From assembly GCA_964547795.1 (NCBI GenBank), contig CAZJPD010000005.1:1-36692 (forward strand): 36,692 nt of DNA, written 5' to 3'. The DNA is from CAZJPD01 sp964547795 (GTDB lineage Bacteria > Pseudomonadota > Alphaproteobacteria > Rickettsiales > Midichloriaceae). The first letter of the stretch is position 1; the number at the start of each line of letters is the position of its first letter. The position numbers and the translations under genes are program-made. Shown here piece by piece: positions 1-8,065 of this stretch. The notes under the pieces are model-generated. The model worked only from the letters and a program-made list of their open reading frames with translations. It was not told the DNA's origin and ran no database searches.

Positions 1-283
1 TACTACCTTCTCTACCACTGGGTCTACCCTATCCGCTATTATTGGCTTCTTACGACTCATCTCTAATAATGCTTCTTCCCCCCCATTCTCATATAGCTCT
101 TGATGTTGCAAACAGTGAAGCTAAATCCTATAATAGCTGTCTCTGCTATATCCCATCGTTCTGCATGCTGCTGATACATTCCCTAATCTTTTTGCTAACT
201 CTAGCAACTCTATCTTTGGTTTTATTATTTTTTGGTTCAGATTCTTTTTTCCCTCCAATTATATTTGTTATTTTTTTTATCAT
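1..283 (-). mobile_element. IS481-type transposase, N-terminal part, disrupted, runs off left edge
   Basis: Read on the minus strand from about 258 down to 1, one frame gives a helix-turn-helix N-terminus typical of IS481-type transposases: LELAKRLGNVSAACRTMGYS, then RDSYYR, ELYENGGEEALLEMSRKKP and ADRVDPVVEKVV at the window edge. The DDE catalytic core would lie to the left, outside the window. The frame is broken by TAG at 121-123. Related proteins go directly from the 'YYR(F)' element to '(K/Q)ELYE'; here about 21 extra bases, containing that TAG, separate the two halves, so a small insertion probably inactivated the gene. The start is uncertain: TTG at 258 is in the transposase frame, while ATG at 283 is in another frame. 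Plus-strand reading of the same bases gives only a hydrophobic shadow frame. Family assignment is from memory of the motif pattern and is fairly secure. Confidence 0.72.
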
Positions 284-538
284 TGTACGATTAAATTTCA
301 ACTAATACAGATCATGCAATTTTTATATGTATTTTTCCAAATCCTTTCTGTTTTGAAATTTTTTCATTGTTTTTTTTACTTTCTATATTTCAACACCATC
401 TTCCTTTTTTCTCTTTTTGTCAAAACTCCAGTTACATTTTATCTATGTTTTATGAATATTTCCAATTAAAGTCAACAAACAGGATTGACTTTTTAATTTT
501 TGAAATTATCATCACCTGCATCTGCTAGATACTCCCCA

Positions 539-1232
539 TCATGATGATAAACGTGTATAATTTTCAAAAAGAAGAGACCCTTTATCATGNNNNNNNNNNT
601 TCTTATGATTCTTCTCATTTGAAATATATGTGCTAAATGGATTCTTTTTTGTATTATTCAATGTCATCTGTAAATTACCAGTGACTTTAGCAGTTTCTCT
701 AATCTTTTTTATATATCTTCCATTATGATTAGGATTTTTGGAATGGTGCAAAGCGATTGCCTCATTCCAATTTCCAGTCTTTGAGAAATTTTGAGACAAA
801 TAATAAGCAGAATATCCAACATTATAATAAGGTGTAATCATTTGCTCGATGTTATCAAAATGTTGTTTGTGGTACTTATAATTTATCTGAGTACAGCCAA
901 CGTCTATACTTTCCTGTCCATTGGCTATATACTTTTTTAGAAACATCACCATTTCCCTTTTATTTTTAAAAAACTTTGATTTGCCACCTATATTTGCAGC
1001 CCATGGCCATGGCTGTAATCTTTTTGAATTTTCATCCCATTTACCTGATTCTACTAGAGATATTAAATATAAAAAGTTTTTAGGAATTTTGTATTTTTTT
1101 TTCAAAGTACTTAACAGTATTTAAACAATATACCGAGTCCGAAGTAGAGTTACTCGATGCATTTAACATGAGTACTTGCATAAAGCAGAATATAGCAATC
1201 AGCATAAATGTATACTTTCCACTAATTTGCAT
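539..1232 (-). CDS. Secreted lytic transglycosylase (SLT domain), frame split at an A9 run and interrupted by a gap
   Basis: Probable periplasmic peptidoglycan lytic transglycosylase. The minus strand encodes a signal-peptide-like N-terminus from ATG 1232 (MQISGKYTFMLIAIFCF), overlapping the end of pssA by 11 bases. After 'VKYFEKK' that frame ends at a stop. The SLT part continues one base out of frame after a run of nine A (plus-strand T9, 1094-1102): KYKIPKNFLYLISLVESGKW, with the SLT-type Glu in 'LVESG', PWPWAANIGG, a GCTQINYKYH stretch (normally G.mQin) and YNVGYSAYYL. Removing one A joins signal peptide and enzyme exactly. The 3' end is uncertain because an N run at 590-599 interrupts it. 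After the gap, one frame stops at 539 and another, giving a VYHHDGEYLADAGDD-like tail, stops at 493. It could be functional through slippage, a sequencing error, or a young pseudogene. Confidence 0.75.
590..599. other. Assembly gap (10 N) inside the lytic transglycosylase gene
   Basis: Ten N. The downstream reading frame of the transglycosylase cannot be fixed, so its C-terminus is unknown. Confidence 0.95.
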
Positions 1233-1974
1233 TATCTAATCTCCTTTCTTTATAAAAAAGATAAATTCCTACGGGAATAAATAGTACATATAAAATACCT
1301 ATAATAGGTAATAATATNNNNNNNNNNCCCATAATAATCAATACAATATTAATTTTTTCTCTAGGAATATTAATTTTTTTTGCAGAATAAATTGGTAATT
1401 TACTTACCATTAAAAATCCTATTGTCATCATGTAAAATGCCATATACCAATAAGAAAATGGGAATATGCTTTTTCCTAAAAGTTCAAAAGCACACATCAG
1501 CGGTATAAGTAATAACCCAGCAGCAATTGGCATGGGTAACCCCATAAAAAATTCATCGCTATTACCACTTCTTTTATTTTTACTACTGCTTGAAATCTGT
1601 ACATTGAATCTAGCTAATCTAAGTGTAGAACAAGTAATATAAAATAATACTACAGTCCAACCTATACCTTTATACGGAATTTCTTTAAGTGACCATAAGT
1701 AAATGGTTATACTAGGTGCTACTCCAAAACTACATACATCTGCTAGTGAATCTAACTGAGCACCGAATTCACTTGTGGAATCCAATAATCTCGCAATCCT
1801 TCCATCAACACCATCTAAAAAAGCTGCGATGGCAATCAATGCTACTGCTATATTAAACTTGCCATCCAAAGAATATCTAATAGATGTAACACCCAAACAC
1901 AATGCAAACATTGTAACAATAGACGGAACTAACTTCTGTATCGGAACTGTAAGTTTTTTTGCTGATAAAGACAT
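1222..1974 (-). CDS. pssA: CDP-diacylglycerol--serine O-phosphatidyltransferase
   Basis: Makes phosphatidylserine from CDP-diacylglycerol and serine at the inner membrane; the neighbouring psd product then converts it to phosphatidylethanolamine. The CDP-alcohol phosphotransferase signature is complete near residues 54-77: DGVDGRIARLLDSTSEFGAQ followed by LDSLADVCSFG (DG..AR...G...D...D). Several hydrophobic segments follow. About 250 residues is normal for the short alphaproteobacterial form. Ten N at 1318-1327 interrupt the C-terminal third, but both flanks give sensible membrane protein in the same frame with the given spacing. It lies 12 bases after psd and overlaps the lytic transglycosylase start by 11 bases, so the three genes probably form one transcript. 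Confidence 0.95.
   Translation of the reverse strand: MSLSAKKLTVPIQKLVPSIVTMFALCLGVTSIRYSLDGKFNIAVALIAIAAFLDGVDGRIARLLDSTSEFGAQLDSLADVCSFGVAPSITIYLWSLKEIPYKGIGWTVVLFYITCSTLRLARFNVQISSSSKNKRSGNSDEFFMGLPMPIAAGLLLIPLMCAFELLGKSIFPFSYWYMAFYMMTIGFLMVSKLPIYSAKKINIPREKINIVLIIMXXXXILLPIIGILYVLFIPVGIYLFYKERRLDNAN
1318..1327. other. Assembly gap (10 N) inside pssA
   Basis: Ten N. The pssA frame is kept if the true length is 1 modulo 3, which ten satisfies. Confidence 0.95.
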
Positions 1975-1986
1975 CTAATGTCTACA

Positions 1987-2769
1987 TTAACTTTTTTCTT
2001 TGGTAACAACCTTTGCTTTTTGGACTGTTTTAGATTGTACGCTGGATTTTGAAGCAGTTTTTGTAGTGTTACTTGTAGCAAGTTTTGCAATACTAGCTTG
2101 TGGTTTATCTTCTGTTTTGGCAATAACCGTTTCACCCCCTATCATAGTTTGCCCCTCTAAAACTTGCACCTTGATATGATTAGGCAAATACAAGTCAACC
2201 CTGCTTCCAAATCTTATTATTCCAAATCTTTCACCAGTTTTAACACTCTGATCTTGTTTTAAATCACAGACGATTCTTCTTACTATAAGTCCGGCAATTT
2301 GCACTACAAATATTTTTTCTTTATTTTTCGTTTCAATCAACATAGACTGTCTCTCATTATGTTCACTAGCTTTATCAAGTGAAGCATTAAAAAATTTGCC
2401 ATGATGATAGTGTAATTTTTTAATCCTCCCAGTTATAGGAATTCTATTGACATGTACGTTAAAAACATCAAGAAAAATGCTTACTTTTGTAACTTCCTCA
2501 TTTGTATCAGCTATTTCTTTAGGTAATTTTGCTTTGCTTATCTTTTGCACTATTCCGTCTGCAGGGCTAACTAATAAATTTTCCCCGACAGGTATTATCC
2601 TATTTGGATCACGGAAGAAGAAAATACACCATGCAGTCAATAAAACACCAATCCAACCTAAGGAAGCAGATAGTGTAAAAAACACGATTGTTGCTAGTGC
2701 AAATATACTTATAAAAAAATAACCCTCTTTATGAACATTTGGTATAAACTCCCTCATAGACTCAGACAT
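1987..2769 (-). CDS. psd: Phosphatidylserine decarboxylase proenzyme with an extra basic tail
   Basis: Converts phosphatidylserine to phosphatidylethanolamine at the inner membrane. The sequence fits the short (archaeal/alphaproteobacterial) class: N-terminal hydrophobic stretch at about residues 18-50, FFRDPNR, SPADG near residue 68, VFNVHVNRIP, and the self-cleavage region RFGSRVDLYLP. Family knowledge says cleavage at Gly188-Ser189 would leave a pyruvoyl group on the alpha chain. The core ends around 'GETVIAK'. After it come about 40 residues rich in Lys, Ser, Thr and Gln (KTASKSSVQSKTVQKAKVV) that short-class enzymes usually lack. It is upstream of pssA in the same orientation, which is the standard pairing. 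Start at ATG 2769. Confidence 0.95.
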   Translation of the reverse strand: MSESMREFIPNVHKEGYFFISIFALATIVFFTLSASLGWIGVLLTAWCIFFFRDPNRIIPVGENLLVSPADGIVQKISKAKLPKEIADTNEEVTKVSIFLDVFNVHVNRIPITGRIKKLHYHHGKFFNASLDKASEHNERQSMLIETKNKEKIFVVQIAGLIVRRIVCDLKQDQSVKTGERFGIIRFGSRVDLYLPNHIKVQVLEGQTMIGGETVIAKTEDKPQASIAKLATSNTTKTASKSSVQSKTVQKAKVVTKEKS

Positions 2770-2939
2770 AATCTTACAGACTAACTTTATATATTTTTAG
2801 TATATCCAGTATATACCACAAACAACTCAAATGGCAAAAACTTTCTAGGTCCATTAGTATTTACAACCTGAGTTCGAGTCAAAAATATAACTAAAAAAGG
2901 CATATACAAAATCAAAAAATAATTCACTACTTCATAGTA

Positions 2940-4304
2940 TCATACTTTTACTGAATCTTCAACATTGTCTGACTCATCTCCAAACCCTATAGCTTCAGCT
3001 AACTTTTTGTATGAGTTTTTAATATTGTCTTGCTCATTGTAATTTTGAGTTATGAATTTATTGATCCCATCTATATACTTTATAGCTTCATCTATAGCTG
3101 AATCAAAACCTGCTTTATATGCCCCAATTCTGATCATATCTTCCATATCAGTATATTGAGAGATTAAGTTCTTTGCTCTGGTTACTATTTTATTTTCGTA
3201 CTCAGTGTTGCACCTTGGCATAGTTCTTGAAATACTGTGTAAAATATCAATAGCTGGATATATTCCACGGCTTGCTATTTTCCTGTCAAGCCTAATATGT
3301 CCATCTAGTATCCCTCTAACAGCATCTGATATAGGTTCATTATGATCATCTCCTTCTACCAATACACTAAAAAATGCCGTTACATCGCCTTGTCCTTTTG
3401 CACCAGGACCAGCTCTTTCCAACAATTTTGGTAGTTCGGAAAATACGCTTGGTGTATATCCTTTAGTGGTTGGGGGTTCTCCAACTGAAAGACCAATTTC
3501 CCTTTGTGCCATAGCAAACCTTGTAATGCTATCCATAAGACACAACACATTTTTACCACGATCCCTATAATAGTCGCATAAGGTCATTGTAAGGTATGCA
3601 GCTTGTTTTCTTTTTAGTGCTGATTCATCTGATGTTGAAACAACTACGACTGCTTTGCTCAGTCCTTCTTCGCCTAAATAGTCTTCAAGAAATTCCTGTA
3701 CTTCTCTTCCTCTTTCACCTATCAAACCAATGACCTTAATGTCAGAATCAGCATATTTTGTAAGCATTGAAATCATCATTGATTTTCCTACACCAGAACC
3801 AGAAAAAATACCCATCCTTTGCCCGTAGCAACAGCTTAAAAAGGTATTTATTGATCTGATTCCCATGTCCATTTTCTCGTTTACTTTACGCCTTAGGTAT
3901 GCTTTAGGAGGAGAATTGTGTAACTGATAAGCCAGGTTTCCATTTGGTAAGGGACCTTTTTCATCTATTGGCTCTCCAAAAGAGTTGATGACTCTGCCCA
4001 GCCAATCTGGGGATGGATATACAGATTGATCATGAGCCATAACATGCACAGGACACCATATTCCTATTCCTTCAGCTGAATCGTAAGTCATAAGCAAAGC
4101 GATTTCTTTCTTTATTCCAACTACTTCAGAATATATTTCTTTCCCGTTCTTATTGACGATTTTACATCTTGAGCCTATGCTGACTGCAAATTCAATGCCT
4201 ATTGCTTCAATCAATAGTCCCCTCACAGAACTAACCTTGCCTATAACACAGGATTCAGAAATAAGTTTGATCTCGTTAATTATACCCTTTAAAACATTGG
4301 ACAT
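2940..4304 (-). CDS. fliI: Flagellar export ATPase FliI
   Basis: ATPase of the flagellar type III export apparatus, acting in the cytoplasm at the basal body with FliH (a regulator, broken here at 22019-22715) and FliJ. The 454-residue frame is uninterrupted and full length. Motifs seen: Walker A SGSGVGKS near residues 168-175, GLIGERGREVQEFLEDYLGE (catalytic Glu region), Walker B region VLCLMDSITRFAMAQREIGL, then PPTTKGYTPSVFSELPKLLE and the RAGPGAKGQGDVTAFFSVLV stretch. These separate it from F1 beta subunits. It stands alone, with no other flagellar gene beside it, divergent from rluC with 65 bases between. It remains open although fliF, fliG, fliH and flgE in this window are broken. A virulence-type III ATPase is the alternative, but fliQ/fliF/fliG context favours the flagellum. 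Confidence 0.93.
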   Translation of the reverse strand: MSNVLKGIINEIKLISESCVIGKVSSVRGLLIEAIGIEFAVSIGSRCKIVNKNGKEIYSEVVGIKKEIALLMTYDSAEGIGIWCPVHVMAHDQSVYPSPDWLGRVINSFGEPIDEKGPLPNGNLAYQLHNSPPKAYLRRKVNEKMDMGIRSINTFLSCCYGQRMGIFSGSGVGKSMMISMLTKYADSDIKVIGLIGERGREVQEFLEDYLGEEGLSKAVVVVSTSDESALKRKQAAYLTMTLCDYYRDRGKNVLCLMDSITRFAMAQREIGLSVGEPPTTKGYTPSVFSELPKLLERAGPGAKGQGDVTAFFSVLVEGDDHNEPISDAVRGILDGHIRLDRKIASRGIYPAIDILHSISRTMPRCNTEYENKIVTRAKNLISQYTDMEDMIRIGAYKAGFDSAIDEAIKYIDGINKFITQNYNEQDNIKNSYKKLAEAIGFGDESDNVEDSVKV

Positions 4305-4369
4305 ACGAAGCTACGTAATATAACTTACATAAAAGCATATTTTCATGATTTAACAATATATAGCCTTCA

Positions 4370-5296
4370 ATGGAAATAAAAATTTTTCAAGTAGAGAAAT
4401 TAGATGAAGGGTTGAGGTTGGATAGATGGTTTTACAGAAATATACCCTCTATGCCATTTATCATAGTAGCAAAATTAATAAAGAAAGGGCAGATTAGGCT
4501 TGATGGAAAAAGAGTGAAAATCAACTCACGTATAAACTTCAATCAGAAAATTAGAACTCCGATAATAGAATTTGAAGAACAAAAAAAACAGTCAGTTGTA
4601 ATTCCATATAACTTTAATAGCATAAAGGAAGAAATACTAAAATCCATTATATTTGAGGATGAGCATCTAATGGTGTTAAATAAACCTTATGGTTTATGTG
4701 TTCAAGATGGAACAAATGTTAAGACATCAATAGATCGCATTTTTAAATTAGCAGACATCGAGGCGAAGATAGTTCACCGAATTGATAAGGAAACCACAGG
4801 GCTGTTATTACTAGCAAAAAATGCTCATACGGCAGCTGAAATCAGTAAATTGTTTAGAGAAAAGAAAATCACAAAGAGATATTTGGCAATTTTGTGTGGT
4901 ATACCTAATAAATCAGAAGGTGTAATTGAATCCATCATTAAAAAAGGTGATTCTGAATTTCTCAAGGAACAACAGGCATGCACAAAATTTCGTATTCTTG
5001 CTAAATATAAAAGTATGTTGTCTTTAGTGGAAATAACACCACTAACAGGTAGAAAACATCAAATCAGGTTGCATGGACAGGAAATAGGTCATCCTATTCT
5101 AGGAGATTCTAAACATAAATATCATGGCGATAAAGATAAAATTTATAAACACACTCATTTGCACTTGCATGCTCATTCCCTAAAATTTATCTTGTTTGGT
5201 AAAAAATATAATTTAAAAGCAGAATTACCAGAACATTTTCTTGATACTATGAAGAGGTATTTTGCAAATCAGAATATCAAAAAATATGACTTCTAA
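4370..5296 (+). CDS. rluC: RluA-family 23S rRNA pseudouridine synthase (RluC-like)
   Basis: Isomerises specific uridines in 23S rRNA. Domain order: S4 RNA-binding domain at residues 1-75 (GLRLDRWFYRNIP, IKKGQIRLDGKRV), then the catalytic domain with IIFEDEHLMVLNKPYGLCVQ and the active-site motif VHRIDKETTGLLLLAKN, whose Asp (about residue 139) is the nucleophile by family knowledge. TPLTGRKHQIRLHGQEIGHP and GDSKH follow. The 308-residue length is normal. The 'VQDGT..K.SID' stretch is RluC-like; the target positions cannot be read from sequence. First gene of a tightly packed operon: its last 11 bases overlap coaD. Confidence 0.9.
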   Translation: MEIKIFQVEKLDEGLRLDRWFYRNIPSMPFIIVAKLIKKGQIRLDGKRVKINSRINFNQKIRTPIIEFEEQKKQSVVIPYNFNSIKEEILKSIIFEDEHLMVLNKPYGLCVQDGTNVKTSIDRIFKLADIEAKIVHRIDKETTGLLLLAKNAHTAAEISKLFREKKITKRYLAILCGIPNKSEGVIESIIKKGDSEFLKEQQACTKFRILAKYKSMLSLVEITPLTGRKHQIRLHGQEIGHPILGDSKHKYHGDKDKIYKHTHLHLHAHSLKFILFGKKYNLKAELPEHFLDTMKRYFANQNIKKYDF

Positions 5297-5777
5297 GAGA
5301 ATTGCCATATATCCTGGAACTTTTGACCCTATTACCTTAGGGCATCTCGATATCATTAAGCGAGCTTCTGTTTTGTTTGACAAGTTAATAGTTGCAGTTA
5401 CTACAAATCTATCCAAAAAACCTTTATTTCTTGTAGAAGAAAGAATTGATATGATAAGGGGGATGATAGATAATATAAAAAATATAGAGGTAAAATCATT
5501 TGATAGCTTACTCGTTGACTTTGTAAAGAAAGAAAAAGCCACAGTAATAGTACGTGGACTAAGAGCTGTATCGGATTTTGAATATGAGTTCCAGATGTCT
5601 TTTATCAACAGAACTCTTTATCCGAATGTTGAAACGATTTTCTTACCAGCTACTGAAAACGTGCATTTTATATCATCAAGTTCTGTGAAAGAAATTACTA
5701 AACTTAAAGGAAACACCGAAAACTTAGTACCAAAAAAAGTGCAAAATAAACTGATTGAAAAATTCAAAAATGAATAA
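5286..5777 (+). CDS. coaD: Phosphopantetheine adenylyltransferase
   Basis: Fourth step of coenzyme A synthesis: ATP plus 4'-phosphopantetheine gives dephospho-CoA. Nucleotidyltransferase motif TFDPITLGHLDII (T/HxGH) is at the N-terminus, followed by VRGLRAVSDFEYEFQMSFIN (phosphopantetheine/ATP site) and the C-terminal SSSSVKEI (ISSS..R-type) motif. ATG 5286 (MTSKRIAIYPGTFDP) is chosen over a start 24 bases upstream because CoaD proteins begin just before the strand holding TFDP; this gives 163 residues, the usual size. It overlaps rluC by 11 bases and the SH3 protein gene by 8, implying translational coupling. Confidence 0.95.
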   Translation: MTSKRIAIYPGTFDPITLGHLDIIKRASVLFDKLIVAVTTNLSKKPLFLVEERIDMIRGMIDNIKNIEVKSFDSLLVDFVKKEKATVIVRGLRAVSDFEYEFQMSFINRTLYPNVETIFLPATENVHFISSSSVKEITKLKGNTENLVPKKVQNKLIEKFKNE

Positions 5778-6294
5778 ATTATTATTTTTTTTAAGCTTTC
5801 TCTTTATATTAATAATTCATTATTCATATGCTGAGACTGGCGTAGTAACAGGATTACCGATCCCTAGATATGTGAGTTTAAGGAGTGATAAGGCTAAATT
5901 ACGTGTAGGTCCTGGCAGGCAATACAAAACGCCCTATTTATATGAGTGTAAAAATTATCCAGTAAAAGTTATTGCAGAGTTTGATAATTGGCGAAAAATT
6001 GAGGATATTGAAGGGACTAAAGGATGGATGCATAGGAGTCTATTGAGTGGTGTAAGTTATGCAATCATCAAGGATAACAAATTAGTTGCCAGAAAAAATC
6101 TTGCATATAAAATAAATAATAACCAAGGCTTGATATTTGAAGCTCCTGACGAAAATTCCGTCCCTATAGCTAAAGTTGAGTTTGGGGTGGTAGCTAAGAT
6201 AATTAAATGTAAAAGTGAATGGTGTAAAACCAGTATCAAAAATTTTACTGGCTGGATTAGAAAGGTTAATTTATGGGGAGTAACTGATAACTAA
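5770..6294 (+). CDS. Secreted bacterial SH3-domain protein
   Basis: A 174-residue protein with a clear signal peptide from ATG 5770 (MNKLLFFLSFLFILIIHYSY, then AETG). Two SH3-like repeats follow. The first, about residues 38-98, has SLRSDKAKLRVGPGRQYKTP and WRKIEDIEGTKGWMHRSLLS. The second, about residues 105-172, ends in FTGWIRKVNLWGV. Alphaproteobacteria carry similar proteins, thought to bind cell wall or periplasmic partners; no enzymatic residues are seen. It overlaps coaD by 8 bases, and the rpiB coding frame begins before its stop. Some databases label these proteins as aspartyl-tRNA synthetase-like, which is misleading. Confidence 0.88.
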   Translation: MNKLLFFLSFLFILIIHYSYAETGVVTGLPIPRYVSLRSDKAKLRVGPGRQYKTPYLYECKNYPVKVIAEFDNWRKIEDIEGTKGWMHRSLLSGVSYAIIKDNKLVARKNLAYKINNNQGLIFEAPDENSVPIAKVEFGVVAKIIKCKSEWCKTSIKNFTGWIRKVNLWGVTDN

Positions 6295-6733
6295 GAGATT
6301 AAAAGTTTGTTTCGCAAGCGATCATGTAGGATATGAATTAAAGCAGAAACTCATAACCTATATAGATTATATAGAAGATGAGATGGGGCTTACTGTAATT
6401 GACTATGGTACAGATAGCAAAGCCCCTGTTGATTATCCTGATTTTGCTAAAAAGTTGCTGACAGGTATTGGATCAGATGCCATTGATTTTGGTATACTCA
6501 TTTGTGGTTCAGGTATAGGCATGTCAATATATACTAATAGAAACAAATCTGCCAGAGCTGCTTTATGTTACAATACGGAATTGGTAAAGCTAGCTAGAGA
6601 ACACAACGATGCAAATATATTGGTATTAGGAGCAAGGTTTACATCATTTGAAGATTCAAAGGAAATGGTGAAGGTATTTTTAACGGCAAAATTTCAAGGC
6701 GGAAGACATCTTATAAGGGTGCAGAAGATTTAA
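6287..6733 (+). CDS. rpiB: Ribose 5-phosphate isomerase B; start apparently ATA (or CTG)
   Basis: Interconverts ribulose 5-phosphate and ribose 5-phosphate in the pentose phosphate pathway. The core is plain: VDYPDFAKKLL, GILICGSGIGMSIYTNRN (catalytic Cys in CGSG) and LAREHNDANILVLGAR, ending GGRHLIRVQKI. The first in-frame ATG (6383) lies well inside the protein: the essential N-terminal strand VCFASDHVGYELKQKL is encoded upstream in the same frame. Between the in-frame stop at 6281 and that strand there is no ATG, GTG or TTG. The best candidate start is ATA at 6287, six bases after GGGGAG (6275-6280); CTG at 6284 is the alternative. An 8-base overlap with the SH3 gene matches the overlaps upstream in this operon. 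The protein would be about 148 residues, the normal length. Confidence 0.85.
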   Translation: MTKRLKVCFASDHVGYELKQKLITYIDYIEDEMGLTVIDYGTDSKAPVDYPDFAKKLLTGIGSDAIDFGILICGSGIGMSIYTNRNKSARAALCYNTELVKLAREHNDANILVLGARFTSFEDSKEMVKVFLTAKFQGGRHLIRVQKI

Positions 6734-6872
6734 CAAAGTCCCCCCTTTTTTATCCCTATTTTTATCTGGTTGTCAATGTATTGTATTAAACGCTATTGTA
6801 TAATGTATTAAGCTTTTACTGGAGGATTGAAAAGAAAATTTGAATGTTATTGAATGTTAAAAAATGGTTCTG

Positions 6873-6949
6873 TGGTGGGTCTGGGAGGACTCGAACCTCC
6901 GACCTCACGCTTATCAGGCGTGTACTCTAACCAGCTGAGCTACAAACCC
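6873..6949 (-). tRNA. tRNA-Ile (anticodon GAT), CCA encoded
   Basis: Minus-strand cloverleaf: acceptor arm GGGTTTG pairs with CAGACCC, D arm TAGCTCAGCTGGTTAGAG, anticodon loop CTGATAA (GAT), T arm GGAGGTTCGAGTCCTCC, discriminator A and an encoded CCA. 77 nucleotides, matching bacterial tRNA-Ile(GAT). It stands apart from any rRNA operon in this window. Confidence 0.96.
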
Positions 6950-6983
6950 ATTATTAAGGTAAAGTGTATTTTATACCACAGTT

Positions 6984-7232
6984 TTATACTACAGAAATAA
7001 ACGTACGGTTTTTCTTTCTTGTCGAAAAACTCACCTTCCCAGAAGCAATAGCAAAAATTGTGTGATCTTTACCTATCCCAACATTAGAACCTGGATAGAA
7101 CCTTGTCCCACGTTGATGCAAGATGATGTTACCTGAAATTACAAATTCTCCACCAGATTTCTTAAGCCCTAGTCTTTTGCTATGCGAATCTCTGCCATTT
7201 TTAGAACTACCACCAGCTTTTTTTGTTGCCAT
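6984..7232 (-). CDS. rpmA: 50S ribosomal protein L27
   Basis: Large-subunit protein near the peptidyl transferase centre. The 82-residue sequence has the L27 hallmarks: MATKKAGGSSKNGRDSHSKR, LGLKKSGGEFVISGNIILHQ, RGTRFYPGSNVGIGKDHTIF and a C-terminal KVSFSTRKKNRTFISV. Starts one base after the rplU stop; the rplU-rpmA pair is universal in bacteria. Confidence 0.97.
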   Translation of the reverse strand: MATKKAGGSSKNGRDSHSKRLGLKKSGGEFVISGNIILHQRGTRFYPGSNVGIGKDHTIFAIASGKVSFSTRKKNRTFISVV

Positions 7233-7233
7233 T

Positions 7234-7557
7234 TTACTTTTCTTCTATTCCTGTTATTTTTAAGATAGTGAAATTTTGTCTGTGTCCCTTTTTACGTCTG
7301 TAATTCTGCCTTCTCTTCTTCTTAAATACGATAATCTTCTTATCTTTTATCTGTTCCAGCACTTCTGCTTTTATCTTAGCAACTTTAATATGTGGTGTAC
7401 CTAGTTTTATCGATGTTCCTTTCCCCATATCATATAGGGCTAATATTTTATCCAAAATCACTGTATCACCATGCTTAGCTTCCAGCCTTTCTGTTTTTAT
7501 AATATCACCTGCTCTAACATGATATTGTCGACCACCTGTTTCCACTACAGCTAACAT
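7234..7557 (-). CDS. rplU: 50S ribosomal protein L21
   Basis: Large-subunit protein. The start at ATG 7557 (MLAVVETGGRQYHVRAGDII) gives 107 residues, the usual size; the frame is open for another 23 codons upstream, but L21 proteins begin at this strand. KIKAEVLEQIKDKKIIVFKK and KKRRQNYRRKKGHRQNFTIL are diagnostic of the RNA-binding C-terminus. Directly followed by rpmA. Confidence 0.96.
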   Translation of the reverse strand: MLAVVETGGRQYHVRAGDIIKTERLEAKHGDTVILDKILALYDMGKGTSIKLGTPHIKVAKIKAEVLEQIKDKKIIVFKKKRRQNYRRKKGHRQNFTILKITGIEEK

Positions 7558-7805
7558 CTTACCTTCCAAATTCGTTAAAAATATGCTTTCAGTTCTTTTT
7601 ATACAAACAAAATCAATCAAAATCAATTAAAATAACATGCCTATAGCTTTTTATATAAACAAAGTAACACGCTCCGTCACTGACTATAACATAAGACAGT
7701 TAGACGAAATATTATATTATAAGTAAATCTTACTTAATAAGTGAGCAAAAGATTGGGCTGCAAATGGATATCTAAGAGTTAATTTTTGCTTTTTTTCAAT
7801 AGGTA

Positions 7806-7982
7806 TCATTCTTCCTTTTTTTCATTCTCTTCTTCATTTTTTTGTCTCCGTTCATCAATCCCCTTTCTAAAAGACCTGATTCCCTTTCCCAATTCACTCA
7901 TTACTTTAGGTAGCTTTCCAGCTCCAAAAAGAACAAATACTATCAGTAATATTAACAGTAACTCGCCAAATCTACCTGACAT
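7806..7982 (-). CDS. tatA: Sec-independent protein translocase subunit TatA
   Basis: Short minus-strand gene of 58 codons: MSGRFGELLLILLIVFVLFG, then AGKLPKVMSELGKGIRSFRK and a charged tail KGIDERRQKNEEENEKKEE. It shows one transmembrane helix, the FGAGKLP hinge, an amphipathic helix and a Glu/Lys tail, as in TatA/TatE. TatA forms the pore-like part of the twin-arginine export machinery in the inner membrane. TatB would be longer and usually starts differently. tatB and tatC are not nearby. It is upstream of rplU in the same orientation (about 250 bases apart) and divergent from glyQ. Confidence 0.9.
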   Translation of the reverse strand: MSGRFGELLLILLIVFVLFGAGKLPKVMSELGKGIRSFRKGIDERRQKNEEENEKKEE

Positions 7983-8065
7983 CTAAAAATGCACTTGATA
8001 AAACAACCTTTTCAGTGAATACTACTGTATCTAAAAATATTATATAAGCAAGCTTATAAACAATA

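Noticed and set aside
42..305. Plus-strand open frame of 87 codons at the left edge
   Set aside because: Hydrophobic shadow of the minus-strand IS481 transposase frame; no ribosome site and no family resemblance.
2861..2885. GAGTTCGAGTC motif resembling a tRNA T arm
   Set aside because: No acceptor, D or anticodon arm can be found around it.
7786..7986. Plus-strand 66-codon open frame
   Set aside because: It is the antisense shadow of tatA, which has a full TatA pattern on the minus strand.
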